Positions 44,041 to 53,485 of a stretch of DNA of 64,000 bases are shown in pieces (the stretch's first letter is position 1; each line of letters starts with the position of its first letter). Below the pieces are notes generated by a model. It was given only the letters and a program-made list of their open reading frames with translations, was not told the DNA's origin and did not search any database. The stretch lies in the NCBI GenBank assembly GCA_900468805.1, contig UEIF01000052.1:1-64000 (forward strand), read 5' to 3'. The stretch comes from Hyphomicrobiales bacterium (GTDB lineage: Bacteria; Pseudomonadota; Alphaproteobacteria; Rhizobiales; Rhizobiaceae). Made by a program: the position numbers and the translations under genes.

Positions 44041-44523
44041 CTAGAGATCCCTGAACATCACGAGCGCATCGACATAGCCGAGATCAGGATGATTGAACGC
44101 CCCCGGAAGCCGCCCGACCACCTGGAAATCGAGTGACTGCCAGAGCCGCACTGCCCGCTCGTTGGAACTGACGACGAAATTGAACTGCATGGCCCGGAAG
44201 CCGCGCTGGCGCGCATGGGCAAGCGAGTGCTGGTGCATGATGCGCGCGACACCCTGGCCCGCCGCTTCGCGCGCGGTCATATAGCCGCAATTGCAGACGT
44301 GATTGCCGCCGCCGGCTTGATTGGCCCTGATATAGTAGGTGCCGATGATGCTGCCGCCGTCATCAGCGACGAAGGTTTCCTTGTCGGGGCCGAGCCAGTA
44401 GTCGAGCGCATCGGCTTCGCTCATGTTGCGATCGAGCGTATAGGTTTCGCCCGCCCGGACGACAGGTTCCAGGATCGCCCAGATGGCGCTGCGGTCTTCG
44501 GCTTTGGCAGGTCGGATCAGCAT
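44041..44523 (-). CDS. GNAT family N-acetyltransferase
   Basis: A 160-residue protein from the ATG at 44523 (MLIRPAKAEDRSAIWAILEP). The acetyl-CoA signature is GYMTAREAAGQGVARIMHQH and the C-terminal fold ends NERAVRLWQSLDFQVVGRLP with FNHPDLGYVDALVM. It matches phosphinothricin- or RimI-like GNATs acting on small molecules or protein N-termini. Substrate unknown. It is on the same strand as the following small genes but in a separate unit. Confidence 0.92.
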   Translation of the reverse strand: MLIRPAKAEDRSAIWAILEPVVRAGETYTLDRNMSEADALDYWLGPDKETFVADDGGSIIGTYYIRANQAGGGNHVCNCGYMTAREAAGQGVARIMHQHSLAHARQRGFRAMQFNFVVSSNERAVRLWQSLDFQVVGRLPGAFNHPDLGYVDALVMFRDL

Positions 44524-44616
44524 GGCCTGATGTTTGCACGACCAGATGGCGCTCCGCAACTGCGGCATGGCGCCCGGAAGCGGGCAGCGGAACAGGAAGA
44601 CGTGGAGGGATCTGCT

Positions 44617-44907
44617 TCAGTCGTTGACGCTCTCGAGGATATCGTCGAGCAGCCGCTCGGCATAGCGCATCGTCTCGAATTGCTCTTCCGGCGACAGCTT
44701 ATGTGCAACGCATTCCGCCCGGATGGCTGTTCTCAGCTTCGCCAGCAGGGCCGCCTGTTCATAGGGCGTGAAGGCGCTGTCGCGGACGGTGATCTTCGCG
44801 ATCGTTTCCAGAATGGCGATCCTCCCCTCCACCTGCCTTGTCGAGCCGACATAGAACGGCCGCTGCGACCGGAGGTTTCGGCGCGGGAATGTTACGACAT
44901 TGCTCAT
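44617..44907 (-). CDS. Small hypothetical protein, 96 residues
   Basis: A soluble, mostly alpha-helical protein: a basic N-terminus (VVTFPRRNLRSQRPFYVG), then VEGRIAILETIAKITVRDSA and helices through EEQFETMRYAERLLDDILES. No family recognised. Gap to the upstream hypothetical gene is 7 bases, so the two form a small operon. Normal rhizobial codon use supports it being real. Confidence 0.65.
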   Translation of the reverse strand: MSNVVTFPRRNLRSQRPFYVGSTRQVEGRIAILETIAKITVRDSAFTPYEQAALLAKLRTAIRAECVAHKLSPEEQFETMRYAERLLDDILESVND

Positions 44908-44914
44908 GGTGCCC

Positions 44915-45151
44915 TCACAGGGCCGGCGTCTTGAAATCGGAACCTGACAGCATGGTGTGCAGCTTGTGCTCGCTGTCGGCGCCCTGCCGGTAAAGGTCGA
45001 TTGTTATGCGGGCGAGTTCACGCGCCTCCGTGCAGTCGCGTGACCAGCCGCGCTCGGCGCAAAGCTTGTCGAAGGCCTTTTGCACGATCGCAAGCTCCAC
45101 AGCACCGATCCAGCGGTCCACAGGTGCATCCGTTATAATCTTCGGTTGCAT
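44915..45151 (-). CDS. Small hypothetical protein, 78 residues
   Basis: Start ATG at 45151 with a very good GGAGGAGATC ribosome-binding site. The protein MQPKIITDAPVDRWIGAVEL continues with AIVQKAFDKLCAERGWSRDC and a helix ARELARITIDLYRQGADSEH. It is soluble and helical with two cysteines; no family recognised. It is co-transcribed with the 96-residue gene seven bases downstream. Confidence 0.7.
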   Translation of the reverse strand: MQPKIITDAPVDRWIGAVELAIVQKAFDKLCAERGWSRDCTEARELARITIDLYRQGADSEHKLHTMLSGSDFKTPAL

Positions 45152-45550
45152 GATCTCCTCCCGATCGCTCCATAAAGATGCTGCCAAACGCATGAAGGAG
45201 AAGAGAGTTCCACACAAAATGCAGGACGCAAAAAGAATCCCGGCAGGCGCTGGAAAAGGCCGGTTTCAGGGTCTGCCGGGCGGCATCGACTCGCGCAAAA
45301 TGGAAAAACCGACGCGCTGGGAACCGCCTTACCGGGTGCGCGCGGCTACTGTTCGGGAAACCACAAACGCAACCTACAATCGTCATGGCAGTCTATGTCA
45401 ACGCGAGAGGTCAGCCCGCTCTCTGCTCGACGAGGCGCTGCCACAACAAGCTCCCTGTCATTCTTACGCCCTCGTGCCTGCACGAGGAGGGAATGAGGAC
45501 CTGCTAAACCTCTACGTTCTTCACGCTGCGCCTCGTTAAACTGCACCCGT
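45152..45550. other. Intergenic region without a recognisable gene
   Basis: About 400 bases between two minus-strand genes. A plus-strand open frame (45006-45539) covers it but has an unlikely composition and no ribosome-binding site. I see no terminator with a T-run; the flagellin transcript must end somewhere here. Confidence 0.45.
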
Positions 45551-46486
45551 CTAACCGCGGAACAGCGACAGAATGTTCTGCGGCGCGCTGTTGGCGATGG
45601 AGAGCGATTGCACGGCCAGCTGCTGCTGCGTCTGCAGCGCCGACAGCCGGGATGACTCCGCCTCCATATTGGCATCGACCAGGCGGCCGACGCCGCTGTC
45701 GACGGAATCGCCGAGCTTGGAGACGAAATCCTCCTGCATGGCGATGCGCTTCTGCAGCGAGCCGAGCTCGGAAGCCGTGGCAACCATCTGGCCCAACGCC
45801 TGCTCCACATCCTGCAGCGCGTTGCCGATGCCGCCTGACGTGGTGAGCGTCGTGATGTCGAGCGCGTAGACCGACTGGCCGGATAACTTTCCAGCACTCG
45901 TGCCGAGTATGCCCTCATTGAGATTTTCGAGGCTGCCGCCGGTCGCCCAGGCACCGAACATGGTATTCGAATCAGTGAGATTGCTGCTCCTGGCAACGTA
46001 ATCCGTCAGCGTCACCTTCACATTGCCATTGCCGTCGCGCACGAAGGAGGACACGACCGAGCGGGTCGTCAGGTCGATGGCGATCATCCAGTTCTCGCCG
46101 GAGAAGGAGGCCGACCGGGCGATGCTCAGCAATTGATCCTGCAGCTGGTCGATCTCTTCCTGCACCTTGCTTCTATCAACGCCCTTCTCCGAAGCGGCGA
46201 CGAGCTTTGCCTTGATCTCGCTTACCACGTCCACGGCGCTCGACATCGCGGTATAGGCCGTGTCCACCTTGGCCGCACCAAGGCCCAGCGCATCCGAAAC
46301 TGCCGAGAGCGCTTTGTTGTCCGAACGCATGGTCGTGGCGATCGACCAGTAGGCAGCGTTGTCGGCCGCCTTGTCGATCCTGTATCCCGAGGAGACGCGA
46401 TGCTGCGTATCCTGAAGGCTGCCGTTCACGTTGCGAAGTGTCTGAAGTGCGGCAATGGCGGAATTGTTCGTGATGATCGACGACAT
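45551..46486 (-). CDS. Flagellin
   Basis: A 311-residue flagellin from the ATG at 46486. The N-terminal D0/D1 reads MSSIITNNSAIAALQTLRNV with SSGYRIDKAADNAAYWSIA. The variable centre (about 130-215) is short. The C-terminal D1/D0 has VEQALGQMVATASELGSLQK and ends LSIANSAPQNILSLFRG, the canonical rhizobial flagellin end. It is a filament subunit (FlaA-D type). No other flagellar gene is in the window, so this is a dispersed flagellin locus. Confidence 0.95.
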   Translation of the reverse strand: MSSIITNNSAIAALQTLRNVNGSLQDTQHRVSSGYRIDKAADNAAYWSIATTMRSDNKALSAVSDALGLGAAKVDTAYTAMSSAVDVVSEIKAKLVAASEKGVDRSKVQEEIDQLQDQLLSIARSASFSGENWMIAIDLTTRSVVSSFVRDGNGNVKVTLTDYVARSSNLTDSNTMFGAWATGGSLENLNEGILGTSAGKLSGQSVYALDITTLTTSGGIGNALQDVEQALGQMVATASELGSLQKRIAMQEDFVSKLGDSVDSGVGRLVDANMEAESSRLSALQTQQQLAVQSLSIANSAPQNILSLFRG

Positions 46487-46596
46487 CAAAAGCTCTGTTA
46501 TTCAACGAGAAAGCGATCATTGGACAGGAGAATCGATGCGTCATGCACCCGAAAGATGAAGGAACTTATCGGCGGAACAGGGTTAACAATTCCTTG

Positions 46597-46905
46597 CTAA
46601 ATTACCTCTTGATTTGATGGCCGGCCACACCACGTGCCCTCATCAGGCCCTTTGCGCACGTCTTCATTCGACCAATTGACGCCTGCGGCATCCGCCGCTT
46701 CGATGAAGGCTTCCCGCGCCTCGCCGGGCAGAAGCTGGCCTTCCGAGACGGCCGCGAAGGAGGCCAGAGCATGCTCGAAGGCCAGACCGTGGGTGACTGG
46801 CCATCTCTCGGCAAGGAGCGCTGCCGCATGGCCCGTACCACGCACGGTAATCGGGTTCACCTGGCCCGGAAGCCGGATATGCAACGGGGTGGTCCAATCT
46901 GACAT
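46597..46905 (-). CDS. DUF982 domain protein
   Basis: A 102-residue protein from the ATG at 46905. The DUF982 core is VRGTGHAAALLAERWPVTHG followed by FEHALASFAAVSEGQLLPGE and REAFIEAADAAGV. This small family is nearly restricted to Rhizobiales and is of unknown function, often in multiple copies. It is divergent from the Crp/Fnr gene at 47147. Confidence 0.9.
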   Translation of the reverse strand: MSDWTTPLHIRLPGQVNPITVRGTGHAAALLAERWPVTHGLAFEHALASFAAVSEGQLLPGEAREAFIEAADAAGVNWSNEDVRKGPDEGTWCGRPSNQEVI

Positions 46906-47146
46906 GATGAATAGCGTGCTGCCCTGGATCGACTGTTTCCGCGCAGCGAACGCGGCGACCAGAAAAAGGTTCCGGCCCAAGCGCTCCAACGGCCTCAAAC
47001 AGGATCACCATTTGGTGACAAGTTTGGAGCCTCCGGAGCGCGTAAACTGAACGGCGGTAGCCATTCCCACCAGAATCACCGCCGAATTCCGCTGCGACCG
47101 GGAACTTCAACGACAGTCCGGAGTCTTGAGACTGAAGAGGAAGATC

Positions 47147-47878
47147 ATGGACAAGGCGCTTTATACGGCGGGTAATAACATCTTGCTCGGAAGGATGGAC
47201 GAGGAGGCCAGACGGCACCTCACCCCTTACGTTGAGCCGCTCGCCCTGCCGCGGGGCTTTGCGCTTTCTGCCCTGGGTCAGCAGGTGAAACATTGCTATT
47301 TCATCGAGGACGGCATTGCCTCGATCATCGCGAGATCGGCGGGCGAACGCTCGAGCGAGGTCGGCATTGTCGGGCGCGAAGGCATCGTGCCGCTGACGCC
47401 GATCCTAGACAGCACGCACGCGACCTTCGACATTTTCATGCAGGTGGAAGGGCACGGTTCGCGCATCGCCGTGGACCCATTGCGGGAAGCGCTGGAGGTC
47501 GTGCCGTCGCTCCGCAGGCTCCTGAACCGCTATGTCCAGACCTTCATCGTCCAGGCGGCCTCCACCTCGCTTGCCAATGCCAATCATTCCATCGAGGCGC
47601 GGTTGGCGCGATGGATCCTGATGTGCCACGACCGCCTCGACGGCGACCGCATCGGCCTCACACACGAGTTCCTGGCCCTGATGCTCTCGGTAAGACGTGC
47701 CAGCATCACCACCGCGCTGCATGAGCTGGAAGGCCGGCAACTCATCTGGTCGGAGCGGAGCATGGTCGCTGTCCGCAACCGGACGGGCCTCGAAGAATTT
47801 GCCGGTGATTCCTATGGTCGCGCTGAGCAGGAATATCGCCGGCTGATCGGCGAACTGAAACAGCGGGATACCGTTTAG
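47147..47878 (+). CDS. Crp/Fnr-family transcriptional regulator
   Basis: A 243-residue protein from the ATG at 47147, preceded by GAGGAAG. The N-terminal cNMP-binding-like domain (about 10-130) has FALSALGQQVKHCYFIEDGI and VGIVGREGIVPLTPIL. The C-terminal winged HTH (about 150-225) contains LTHEFLALMLSVRRASITTA. No Fnr-type cysteine cluster is seen, so it is not an oxygen-sensing Fnr. It belongs to a rhizobial group of uncharacterised Crp-like regulators. Targets unknown. Confidence 0.92.
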   Translation: MDKALYTAGNNILLGRMDEEARRHLTPYVEPLALPRGFALSALGQQVKHCYFIEDGIASIIARSAGERSSEVGIVGREGIVPLTPILDSTHATFDIFMQVEGHGSRIAVDPLREALEVVPSLRRLLNRYVQTFIVQAASTSLANANHSIEARLARWILMCHDRLDGDRIGLTHEFLALMLSVRRASITTALHELEGRQLIWSERSMVAVRNRTGLEEFAGDSYGRAEQEYRRLIGELKQRDTV

Positions 47879-47904
47879 CGATTATAGGCTGGCGATAATG
47901 CGGC

Positions 47905-48399
47905 CTAATGATAATAGCCGATATCGTGCGCAATGCGTTGGCGGGCGCGGTTCACCCGGCTTTTGATGGTGCCAACAGGGCAATGGAAATGGTTCGCCGC
48001 TTCCTCATAGGAGCGCCCGTCCACGAAGACGAAGGAAAACGCGGCGCGGTATGGCTCCGGCAGGTGTCCGCAGGCAGCTTCCAGCTCATGGCCGCGCAGA
48101 TGCCATTCCTGGTCGGCCGGCACGCTACCCTGTGATGAGACGCACTCATCCGAACCGAGCGTTTCGCGCTGTTTGATCCGGAAGCGCGTGCAGAAGGCAT
48201 TGCGCATGATCGTGAACAGCCAGGACTTCATCCTCGTGCCCTGTTTGAACTGCTCGATATTGCCGAGCGCCCTGACGAGCGTTTCCTGCACAAGATCGTC
48301 CGCATCCGTGGATGTCCGGTAAAAAGTGCGGGCAAATGCCCTGAGCGCTGGAATGAGCGTGACCACTTCCGCTTGAAGAATTTCGGGGGAATGTTTCAT
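47905..48399 (-). CDS. ECF-family RNA polymerase sigma factor
   Basis: A 164-residue ECF sigma factor. Region 2 is DADDLVQETLVRALGNIEQF with TRMKSWLFTIMRNAFCTRFR, and region 4 is LPEPYRAAFSFVFVDGRSYE with CPVGTIKSRVNRARQRIAHD. Region 3 is absent, as usual for ECFs. No anti-sigma gene or PhyR/NepR homologue is adjacent. A response-regulator-like gene lies just upstream on the same strand. Probably controls a stress or envelope response. Confidence 0.93.
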   Translation of the reverse strand: MKHSPEILQAEVVTLIPALRAFARTFYRTSTDADDLVQETLVRALGNIEQFKQGTRMKSWLFTIMRNAFCTRFRIKQRETLGSDECVSSQGSVPADQEWHLRGHELEAACGHLPEPYRAAFSFVFVDGRSYEEAANHFHCPVGTIKSRVNRARQRIAHDIGYYH

Positions 48400-48569
48400 G
48401 TCCAGCTCCCTGGCCCTCGGTATGGAGGGCCTCGATACGGATAACCCTTAATATCGAGGGTCTCCGATGCTCAGGGAAAGGGATGCAGCTCCTGTTCGTT
48501 CCATAATCTGATGTCTTGGTACGATACCGCACAATAGGCATGCTGACGGCATTCGAAGCCGGGCGAACC

Positions 48570-48953
48570 TCAGTCGCCGTTTTCGCGCGGTGCAAAGAGC
48601 GCCTTGGCGATCTCGGCAAGTGCGGTGAGGCTCTCGGTGAGACGGTAGCCACCGTATTTCGCGGCAATATCCGCGTCGGCATGAGGCAGCGCAAAAACAA
48701 AGGGTATTCCGGCATCCTGCAGCCGCTCGGCGAGCGGAAACACCGTCTCGCCCTCGAGGCGGATATCCAGAACGGCGCCGTCGATCCTGATAATATTGAG
48801 CAGCGCCAGGCCGATCTCCACTGACGACGCAGGCCCGACGATGACGACGCCGGCCTGCTCCAGCGCAAGCCGCACTTCGTCGGCAACCAGATCACCTCTC
48901 TCGACAATGAGCAGATGCTTTCCCGTCAGGAGCCTGAGATCGCCGATCTCCAT
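48570..48953 (-). CDS. Degenerate response-regulator receiver domain protein
   Basis: A 127-residue single-domain protein from the ATG at 48953. The phospho-Asp is kept in IDGAVLDIRLEGETVFPLAE and the fold follows GKHLLIVERGDLVADEVRLA. The acidic pair before the Asp site is reduced (ER in place of ED/DD), and the conserved Lys is replaced near FVFALPHADADI. It may act without phosphorylation or as a protein-binding switch. It precedes the ECF sigma gene by 170 bases. Confidence 0.85.
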   Translation of the reverse strand: MEIGDLRLLTGKHLLIVERGDLVADEVRLALEQAGVVIVGPASSVEIGLALLNIIRIDGAVLDIRLEGETVFPLAERLQDAGIPFVFALPHADADIAAKYGGYRLTESLTALAEIAKALFAPRENGD

Positions 48954-49171
48954 CCATCCCCGCAATCGCCTCATCCCCCGGGATCATGCCCGGGATCAGG
49001 CTGAGTGTCCCTAACTGCTCACCACGGCAATGGTTTCCGGCGCAAGTCAGGATACCTGGCGGGCTTGTGGCAAGGCAGACAAAATCGGCCTGTTCCGGCC
49101 GGACGCGCCATGGCAGACTCCGCCGCGAGTGCCTTGCAGGCGCATCGAACGAGACGTCATGGGAGGCTGTC

Positions 49172-49528
49172 GTGCCACTGAACCGATTGGTGATCTATGC
49201 CGGCGATATCGAGGAGACGGCCACATTCTACGAGACGCATTTCGGCTTCAAGCCCATGCAATTGCCTGGCGACCGGATCGTCGAGCTGGTCTCGCAGGAT
49301 GGCGGCGCCAACATCATGCTGCATCAGGCCGCAAAGGGCCAACGCAGCGGCCAGTCAACCGTCAAGCTGGTTTTCGATGTCAGGGATATCGAGGCATTCT
49401 GCGCCGAATGCGCCGGAAATGGTTTGATATTCGGGCCGGTCCACAAGGCTGACGGCTATGTCTATGCCAACGCCAAAGACCCGTGCCAGAATCCGATCCA
49501 GGTTTCCAGCAGGGCCTTTCGGACCTGA
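49172..49528 (+). CDS. VOC-family protein (glyoxalase/bleomycin-resistance fold)
   Basis: A 118-residue protein starting with GTG at 49172 after GGGAGGC. Single VOC repeat pair: PLNRLVIYAGDIEETATFYE with FGFKPMQLPGDRIVELVSQD, then a second half with TVKLVFDVRDIEAFCAECAG and ANAKDPCQNPIQVSSR. Metal or small-molecule binding is expected; function unknown. The normal ATG is absent, supporting a GTG start. Confidence 0.87.
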   Translation: MPLNRLVIYAGDIEETATFYETHFGFKPMQLPGDRIVELVSQDGGANIMLHQAAKGQRSGQSTVKLVFDVRDIEAFCAECAGNGLIFGPVHKADGYVYANAKDPCQNPIQVSSRAFRT

Positions 49529-49562
49529 TGTTGAGGACGTGCTGAAGCGTCGGGCCGCGCGT

Positions 49563-50144
49563 TTAGCTGCGGAGGTGGCTCGAGAGAGCCTGCACATGCC
49601 GATGAACAGCAGCCGCACTCACCTCTGCCGACATGGCGGTGACGTCGAGGTTGAGCGTATTCGCATGCTCGGGGTCGAGCACCTCCAAGGTCCGGCTCCG
49701 CTCCCGCGAGGCCTCGGCATTCACCGATTTCAGCCGCTCGCGCCGTTCCGGTATCGCGACACGCCGCGCCAGCTCCTCCGCCTCGCAGAAAAGCCGCACC
49801 GGCACCAGCAGCGATCCCCGCTTCTCGGCGGCATCGGCAATCTGCCGGAAGGTGCGATGGCTGCGCTCGTCGCCCTGAATGCCGGCATGGGTGAAGATGA
49901 AATTTGCCGACGGCGCGCAGAAAGTCACGATCGTATCCAGCACCGTCTGCCGCACCCTGCCCGTCTGCTCCCATATCTCCACCGGCAGCGGCTTTGCCGG
50001 ATCGTGGTCGAGGACGCCGAGCACTGGATTGTTGACCCAGTGATTGTCGATGATTTTCGCTGAAAACAGTGGGCGCAGCCGCTTGGCGATGGTGAACTTG
50101 CCCGTGCCCGGAAAGCCGGTGAGCAGGAGGAAAATGCCGGTCAT
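49563..50144 (-). CDS. P-loop NTPase/kinase-like protein
   Basis: A 193-residue protein with Walker A LLTGFPGTGKFTIAKRL at residues 6-22 and NHWVNNPVLGVLD and TIVTFCAPSANFIFTHAGIQ as the following strands. The C-terminal LVPVRLFCEAEELARRVAIP with ERRERLKSVNAEASR resembles shikimate- or gluconate-kinase-like small P-loop enzymes. Substrate unknown. Confidence 0.87.
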   Translation of the reverse strand: MTGIFLLLTGFPGTGKFTIAKRLRPLFSAKIIDNHWVNNPVLGVLDHDPAKPLPVEIWEQTGRVRQTVLDTIVTFCAPSANFIFTHAGIQGDERSHRTFRQIADAAEKRGSLLVPVRLFCEAEELARRVAIPERRERLKSVNAEASRERSRTLEVLDPEHANTLNLDVTAMSAEVSAAAVHRHVQALSSHLRS

Positions 50145-50358
50145 GATGGTGCGACTTTGAAAATATTGCTTACGCTATGCCGGCAATCTGACCGCTTGTG
50201 CCGTCGTCTGCAAGGGCTTGCGAGAGCGCTTCAATTTCGAATGGCTTCTGTCAGTCGAACCAATTTTCGATGTCGCGCAAATTTTCTCAAGGACGCGCAA
50301 GCTGTCGCTGCTATCGTCGGCACCATCGAGGTCACGCAGACCTTTCCCCGATGTCAGC

Positions 50359-51714
50359 CTATTTGCAGACACCTCTTCCGCTTCTGCGCGACATGAGGTC
50401 GAAGTGGAAATGGTTCCAGTGCTCCGGATTGTAGCCGGGCCCGAGAACCGTGTTGAAATATTTGCAGCTGTCGCTGCGCACGGCCTTGAGCAGCCGCCCT
50501 TCGCGGAAGGAGAACAGGCCCTTCTTGCGCACGTCGATCTCGTGGCCGTCCTTCAGCACGAACTTGCCGACATCGATGGCGTTGCCTTTGGCATGTTCCG
50601 AAATCGGATTGTATCGCTGGCGGCTGTTATTCATGCGCCGGCAGGAATAGCCGCCGAGCGGCTGGATGGTCTTGATACCGGTCCAGTAACGGAAGCGGGC
50701 CGACGGGGCGAGTTCGTTCTTCACCCATTTGGCAAAGGCGAGTGTCACCTGGCAGTTCAGCACCACCGCCGGCTTGACGCCGATATTGCCCGAGAGGCCC
50801 TTCAGCGACACCGGATAGGGCACCTGGCAGGAAGGCCCGTTGGAAATCGGCGGGCGATCCTCGAAGATCACGCCCATGCGCTTCAGCTCACGCCGGCATG
50901 ACAATTCCGAAGACGGCATGACGCCGGGATCGATCGGAGCCGCCGGCTCGCTCATCATCGGATTGTTCGGCCGCAGCATGGCGACTTCTTCCGGCTCGTC
51001 CTCTTCGGGCACGCGCGTCGGGGCGAGAACCGGGCTGCCGTCATTCCATGTCTGCGCGCGGTTGCCCTGTACAGCGCGCATCGGCGCGCGGTTCATCTGC
51101 GCGGCGGCAACCGGCTGCGGCATGTTCCGCTGATTGAGCTGGGTGGGATTTTCGGTGCCGATGCCGTCGACGACAGGCTCGGTGGCATTGCCCTCGGCGA
51201 TCTGCTGCTGTTGCTCCTGCGCCAGGCCGACGACCGGCTGATTGCCTGGCCCGGCACCGAGCTCCTCATCCATGTTGACACCGCCCTGGGGAACGGCGAG
51301 CGGCTGCACGCCGCCCCAGTTGCCGTTGGATGCCTGTTGCGGGCTCTGTTGCGCCAGGGCTTCATCGCTATCGATCATCGGCAGGCGCCGCTGCCCCTGC
51401 TGTGTCATGCCTAAGGGCTGGGATTGCTGCGCCGGAGAGCGCATCTGCTGGCCTGAGCCAGCAAGGTTCGGCGTATCGAGATAGTCGATCTGCCCCTGCG
51501 TGTTGCCGACAGGCGATCTTGCGACGGGATAGGGTTGCTGGCTCTGGACCGGCGCCATGCGCGCCGCGCCATGCGCCGGCGTAATGGAACTGACGCGCGT
51601 GCTGCTGTCGACATTCTCAGGCGGCACCAGCCCATCGCTGATCGAACAGGTCGTCAACGCCGTGGAAAGCAGGACTGGCAGGGCGATACGCCGGAGAAGG
51701 GAGATAAACGCCAT
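50359..51714 (-). CDS. Extensin-family lipoprotein
   Basis: A 451-residue protein. The N-terminus MAFISLLRRIALPVLLSTAL continues TTCSISDG, a lipobox (LTTC). A long low-complexity Pro/Gln/Asn-rich region (about 40-260) is rich in QQ and PQ. The C-terminal extensin-like domain (about 275-445) has SSELSCRRELKRMGVIFEDR, PAVVLNCQVTLAFAKWVKNE and NPISEHAKGNAIDVGKFVLK, the LAS-type peptidase-like fold. The long disordered linker is unusually long. It may modify peptidoglycan or plant-like polymers. Confidence 0.92.
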   Translation of the reverse strand: MAFISLLRRIALPVLLSTALTTCSISDGLVPPENVDSSTRVSSITPAHGAARMAPVQSQQPYPVARSPVGNTQGQIDYLDTPNLAGSGQQMRSPAQQSQPLGMTQQGQRRLPMIDSDEALAQQSPQQASNGNWGGVQPLAVPQGGVNMDEELGAGPGNQPVVGLAQEQQQQIAEGNATEPVVDGIGTENPTQLNQRNMPQPVAAAQMNRAPMRAVQGNRAQTWNDGSPVLAPTRVPEEDEPEEVAMLRPNNPMMSEPAAPIDPGVMPSSELSCRRELKRMGVIFEDRPPISNGPSCQVPYPVSLKGLSGNIGVKPAVVLNCQVTLAFAKWVKNELAPSARFRYWTGIKTIQPLGGYSCRRMNNSRQRYNPISEHAKGNAIDVGKFVLKDGHEIDVRKKGLFSFREGRLLKAVRSDSCKYFNTVLGPGYNPEHWNHFHFDLMSRRSGRGVCK

Positions 51715-51916
51715 ACTTATCGCTTCCGCATGCGGTTTGTGATCGGAAAACCTCTATTCAAATTTAATTAAAAACGGTGAATGAAAGCTTTACGTGTGGA
51801 GGATGACCGATCAGGAGCGTTCGCACTCGCCAGAGAGGTATCTGCATGCCGGTAGGAATGATGGCGGCGTATCCCGCAGCGCAAGCCTTTACTTTGGGCA
51901 GCGCCGCCACCCAAGC

Positions 51917-53485
51917 CTACCCGTTCGTGAAATTGATCAGATCCGCAATCGTGAAATGCCCCCTCTCCTTACCCGGCAATGTCGGCCGCCATTTCGGCCA
52001 TTGCGCCAGGAAGGAATGGCGATCTTCCGCGATGAGGCCGGCGATGACCTCGGCGATGATCGTGCCGCCGACGGGTCCGAGATGCTTGCTGTCGGCTGCT
52101 ATCTCCGCCTCGCGCAGGATATAGAACCACAGCGGCGCATTGCCCTCGAAGATACCGGGATTCTGTCTCAGCACCTTGCCGCGCGCCGCTTTCACACCGG
52201 CATCCTCGCTGTCGAAAAGTTGCTTGTCCGTCAGCGCCTCCATTTCCATGTGCCGCGCGACCGCCTGCCCCGACGGCAGGCCAAGCCGCCAACCGCGAAG
52301 CAGGTTGAGAGCCGCAAGCGCCCTGCGGATCTTGATAGGCTCCTGCTGGTGATCGGGCAGGCTTGTCAGCGGATCGACCAGCAGCGTATCGATCTTGTAG
52401 GAGGGCTGCGGCAGCACTGCTCCTGGAGGTGGCGCACCATCGGGCGTGACCCCGTCGAAGAAGAAGGACCAGTCGATCGCCCAGAAGCCGGGCAACTCGC
52501 GAAAACCGTTCAAATTCGCCAATGGATTGTCCGCAACATTCATCAGCGAGAAGATCGGAATACGATTGAACGTCGCCTGCTTGCCGTTGAACGGCTGCTG
52601 CACGGGATTGGGCGCCTTGACGATCCTGTTCAGGGAGTAGCTCGGCCGCACCATGGAATGGCCATAGCGGTAGGCAGCAACCGAGAATTCGACAGGGATG
52701 AAGGCGTAGCGGCCCTGCGGATTGTAGAAGCGGATATTGGGCTTTTCGCCCTTCCCGACGATGACGCGCTCATATGTCTCCCGGCCGATGATACGCCGCA
52801 GAAAATCATGCAGCACGATCCACTGATAGTGCCAGCGCACCGTCTGCTGACAGAGCTCGAAATCACGAGTGCCGAGCGTATCGACCACCTTGTTGTGGAA
52901 CCTCAGGAAGGTGGTGTGGAGCTGCGAGACGATGACATTCTCGTCGTTGCGCTTGTCGCCGAGCAGCGCACGGCGGATCTTCGCGGTGTTTCGCGGCAGG
53001 TCGGGACGCTTCTTCCGCGCCTGGTCGAAATCCTTGTCGTCGCCGAGCAGCATGTGCAACTGGTCCTCCTCATAGAGGAAGGGCTGATCCGACGGTCCCG
53101 AGCCATAGACCGAATCGAGATCCAGGCGCGGCGTGCGAAAGTCCTGCAAGGCATCGGGGTCGTTGAAGCGATCGAGCGATGAGGCCGGATCGAAGGTAAT
53201 GTCGTGATCGAGGAACTGGCCGAAATAGGTAAAGCCGGCCGGAATGGTTGGGTTCTCGTCTTCCGGCTCTTTCTCGTTGAGCGCCACATCGACAGGCACG
53301 TGCGTCTCGATCTTCTCTGCGAACTCCCCCTGAAACATCGTCTTTGCGAGATCGACGAGCGCGTCCTCGGTATAGGCGGCGGACGGCAGGTTGCGGAACA
53401 TGCGCCCGAACCTCTGGTCGCGAACGCTCGATTGCGCGACGTTATCCATGCCCCTCACGGGCGAACCATGCTTGCTCTGGGCCAT
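51917..53485 (-). CDS. Animal-type haem peroxidase (peroxicin-like)
   Basis: A 522-residue protein. FTYFGQFLDHDITFDPASSL carries the distal His region, HTTFLRFHNKVVDTLG is the conserved calcium/heme-pocket segment, and VAAYRYGHSMVRPSYSLN carries the proximal His. No signal peptide is visible, so it is cytoplasmic or exported by another route. It belongs to the bacterial peroxidase-cyclooxygenase superfamily (peroxicins) known in rhizobia. It may produce hypohalous acid or radical products. No adjacent secretion genes. Confidence 0.92.
   Translation of the reverse strand: MAQSKHGSPVRGMDNVAQSSVRDQRFGRMFRNLPSAAYTEDALVDLAKTMFQGEFAEKIETHVPVDVALNEKEPEDENPTIPAGFTYFGQFLDHDITFDPASSLDRFNDPDALQDFRTPRLDLDSVYGSGPSDQPFLYEEDQLHMLLGDDKDFDQARKKRPDLPRNTAKIRRALLGDKRNDENVIVSQLHTTFLRFHNKVVDTLGTRDFELCQQTVRWHYQWIVLHDFLRRIIGRETYERVIVGKGEKPNIRFYNPQGRYAFIPVEFSVAAYRYGHSMVRPSYSLNRIVKAPNPVQQPFNGKQATFNRIPIFSLMNVADNPLANLNGFRELPGFWAIDWSFFFDGVTPDGAPPPGAVLPQPSYKIDTLLVDPLTSLPDHQQEPIKIRRALAALNLLRGWRLGLPSGQAVARHMEMEALTDKQLFDSEDAGVKAARGKVLRQNPGIFEGNAPLWFYILREAEIAADSKHLGPVGGTIIAEVIAGLIAEDRHSFLAQWPKWRPTLPGKERGHFTIADLINFTNG

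Noticed and set aside
51794-53182. 462-residue plus-strand frame
   Set aside because: It is an antisense shadow of the haem peroxidase gene, with Arg/His/Gln-rich composition typical of a reversed GC-rich gene.
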